Assembly (NCBI RefSeq): GCF_013395055.1 | Contig: NZ_CP058349.1 | Location: 3,471,501-3,535,500, forward strand | Direction of reading: 5' to 3' | DNA: 64,000 nt | Source: Pseudomonas sp. ABC1 | GTDB lineage: Bacteria > Pseudomonadota > Gammaproteobacteria > Pseudomonadales > Pseudomonadaceae | Part shown: in pieces, positions 63,042 through 64,000 of the stretch | How positions within the stretch are numbered: position 1 is the first letter of the stretch | How the letters are laid out: every line of letters begins with the position of its first letter | Program-made: the position numbers and the translations under genes | The notes under the pieces: generated by a model | Databases searched by the model: none | Told to the model about the DNA's origin: nothing | Seen by the model: the letters and a program-made list of their open reading frames with translations, nothing else

Positions 63042-63976
63042 GCCCCGGCTTCCTGGATGGCCTTGACCACGGTGTCGAGGTTGCGGGTCATCTCCTGCTC
63101 GTATTTGTCGGCGCTGTAGTCGCCATACGAGATGTGCGTCAGGGAATAGAGCTTGACGCCGGACTCACGCTGGATGGTTTCCACGTAGGTGGACGGGAAG
63201 TCCATTTCCGAGAAGATCACCTTCACGTCGAGGTTCTTCAACTGGTCGATGGTCTTCTTCAACTGGCTGGGACTGGGCTCGATGCCGTGGGCAGGTTCCA
63301 CCACGGCGGTGACTTCCAGGCCGAAGTCGCGCAGCAGGTAGTCGTAGGCGCCGTGGATGGTCGCGACGCGGAAGTCGGCGTTGGGCGCGGCATCGAGTTT
63401 GGCCAGGGCCTGGGCGCGCATGCTGCGCAGGCGCTTGGCGTAGGCACGGGCGTTGCTGGTGTAGAGCTTGGCATTGGCCGGGTCGAGCTTGCCCAGTTCA
63501 CGGGCGATGTTGTTGACCTGGGCGATGGTGGCGCTGATCGACAGGAAGGTGTGCGGGTTGACCACCTTGCCGGCACCGCGTGCGGCCTGGCCGGTCGCCG
63601 CCAGCAGCGGCACGTTGGCATTGGCTTCGATCACCGGGATGTCCGGACGCTCGCTGACTTCGATCATGCGGTCGGCGAAATCGTCATGGCCTACACCGTT
63701 GAGCACCACCACGTCCAGTGTGCCGATGCGCTTGATGTCTTCGGCGCGCGGCTCGTAGGCGTGCGGGTTGAAGCCGGCCGGGATCAGCGGGATCACGTCC
63801 GCCTTGTCGCCGACGATATTGCTCACGTAGCTGTAATAGGGGTGCAGGGTGATGCCGATGCGCAGGCGCTTGCCCTCGGCATGCACGGCGGGTGTGAGCA
63901 GCGAGGCCAGCAGGCCGAGCAGCAGCACGCGAACGAAATGTCGGCGAGGTAGTACGGATGTGAAAGACATGGACAT
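63038..63976 (-). CDS. periplasmic metal-binding protein (ZnuA/MntA type)
   Basis: 312-residue precursor of the TroA/ZnuA cluster A-I family: signal peptide (VLLLGLLASLLTPAVHAEG), then ITLHPYYSYVSNIVGD, the metal histidines in GFNPHAYEPRAEDI (about 73) and VNPHTFLSISATI (about 142), IHGAYDYLLRDFGLEV (third ligand His) and the last acidic ligand in FSEMDFPSTY. The His-rich loop of many ZnuA proteins is absent, which leans toward Mn or a second-tier Zn system. First gene of the coupled metal-transport operon; its promoter is in the last 24 bp of the window or beyond. Confidence 0.92.
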   Translation of the reverse strand: MSMSFTSVLPRRHFVRVLLLGLLASLLTPAVHAEGKRLRIGITLHPYYSYVSNIVGDKADVIPLIPAGFNPHAYEPRAEDIKRIGTLDVVVLNGVGHDDFADRMIEVSERPDIPVIEANANVPLLAATGQAARGAGKVVNPHTFLSISATIAQVNNIARELGKLDPANAKLYTSNARAYAKRLRSMRAQALAKLDAAPNADFRVATIHGAYDYLLRDFGLEVTAVVEPAHGIEPSPSQLKKTIDQLKNLDVKVIFSEMDFPSTYVETIQRESGVKLYSLTHISYGDYSADKYEQEMTRNLDTVVKAIQEAGA

Positions 63977-64000
63977 CGTGAGCCTTGTGTAAAGGAATGG

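Overview
The window looks like a chromosomal segment of a gamma-proteobacterium of the genus Pseudomonas or a close relative. The evidence is gene content and order: an iron-regulated fagA-fumC-orfX-sodA block, aspS-pmpR-ruvCAB-ybgC-tolQRAB-pal-cpoB-tRNA-Lys, lepA-lepB-rnc-era-recO-pdxJ, and a WbpM-type dehydratase closing an O-antigen locus. The backbone is GC-rich. The only large compositional break is about 24.1-34.6 kb, where AT-rich genes mark the O-antigen cluster as horizontally variable DNA.

Layout. 0-4 kb: a truncated acyltransferase, a DUF6306-like protein, a periplasmic prolyl isomerase, a LysR regulator and a DEAD-box RNA helicase. 4.3-8.4 kb: a probable Fur box, then fagA, fumC, orfX, sodA (Mn type) and a ZIP metal transporter, which together replace iron-dependent enzymes and move metal under iron limitation. 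8.4-9.7 kb: a hotdog thioesterase and a cytochrome b561. 9.9-20.4 kb: aspS, pmpR/yebC, ruvCAB (Holliday junction processing), the complete Tol-Pal envelope system and tRNA-Lys(TTT). 20.6-23.7 kb: ligA and a secreted DUF2780-like protein.

24.3-38.8 kb is an O-antigen (Wzx/Wzy-type) locus: an atypical Wzz-like co-polymerase, a small lipoprotein, ugd and a UDP-glucuronate 4-epimerase (UDP-GalA supply), Wzx flippase, Wzy-like polymerase, two GT4-type glycosyltransferases, a hexapeptide acetyltransferase, a WbpV-like reductase, a small phosphoglycosyl transferase, a second small lipoprotein distantly resembling the first, and WbpM. Inferred chemistry: WbpM and WbpV make a UDP-6-deoxy-HexNAc that the phosphoglycosyl transferase loads on undecaprenyl phosphate; the glycosyltransferases add sugars probably including GalA/GlcA; Wzx flips, Wzy polymerises, Wzz sets length. 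One glycosyltransferase appears to carry a one-base frameshift in an A7 run.

38.9-52 kb: an unrecognised 462-residue lipoprotein, then lepA, lepB, rnc, era, recO, pdxJ, hrpA (with an in-frame insert resembling an intergenic repeat) and two small membrane proteins. 52-56.6 kb: sulfate uptake on the minus strand (sbp, cysT, cysW) followed by a SulP transporter where cysA would be expected; a 263-bp MITE-like element with nested perfect inverted repeats sits between sbp and cysT. 56.8-60.4 kb: a lipoprotein, a SprT-like metalloprotein, a second inverted-repeat element, a Yip1-family membrane protein, ttcA and a Tag-like glycosylase. 60.5-64 kb: a translationally coupled zinc/manganese-type ABC transporter with two substrate-binding proteins, the distal one lacking the usual metal-binding histidines.

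No CRISPR array, prophage or intact insertion sequence was seen. Family assignments come from recognising protein sequences by eye; no database search was run.
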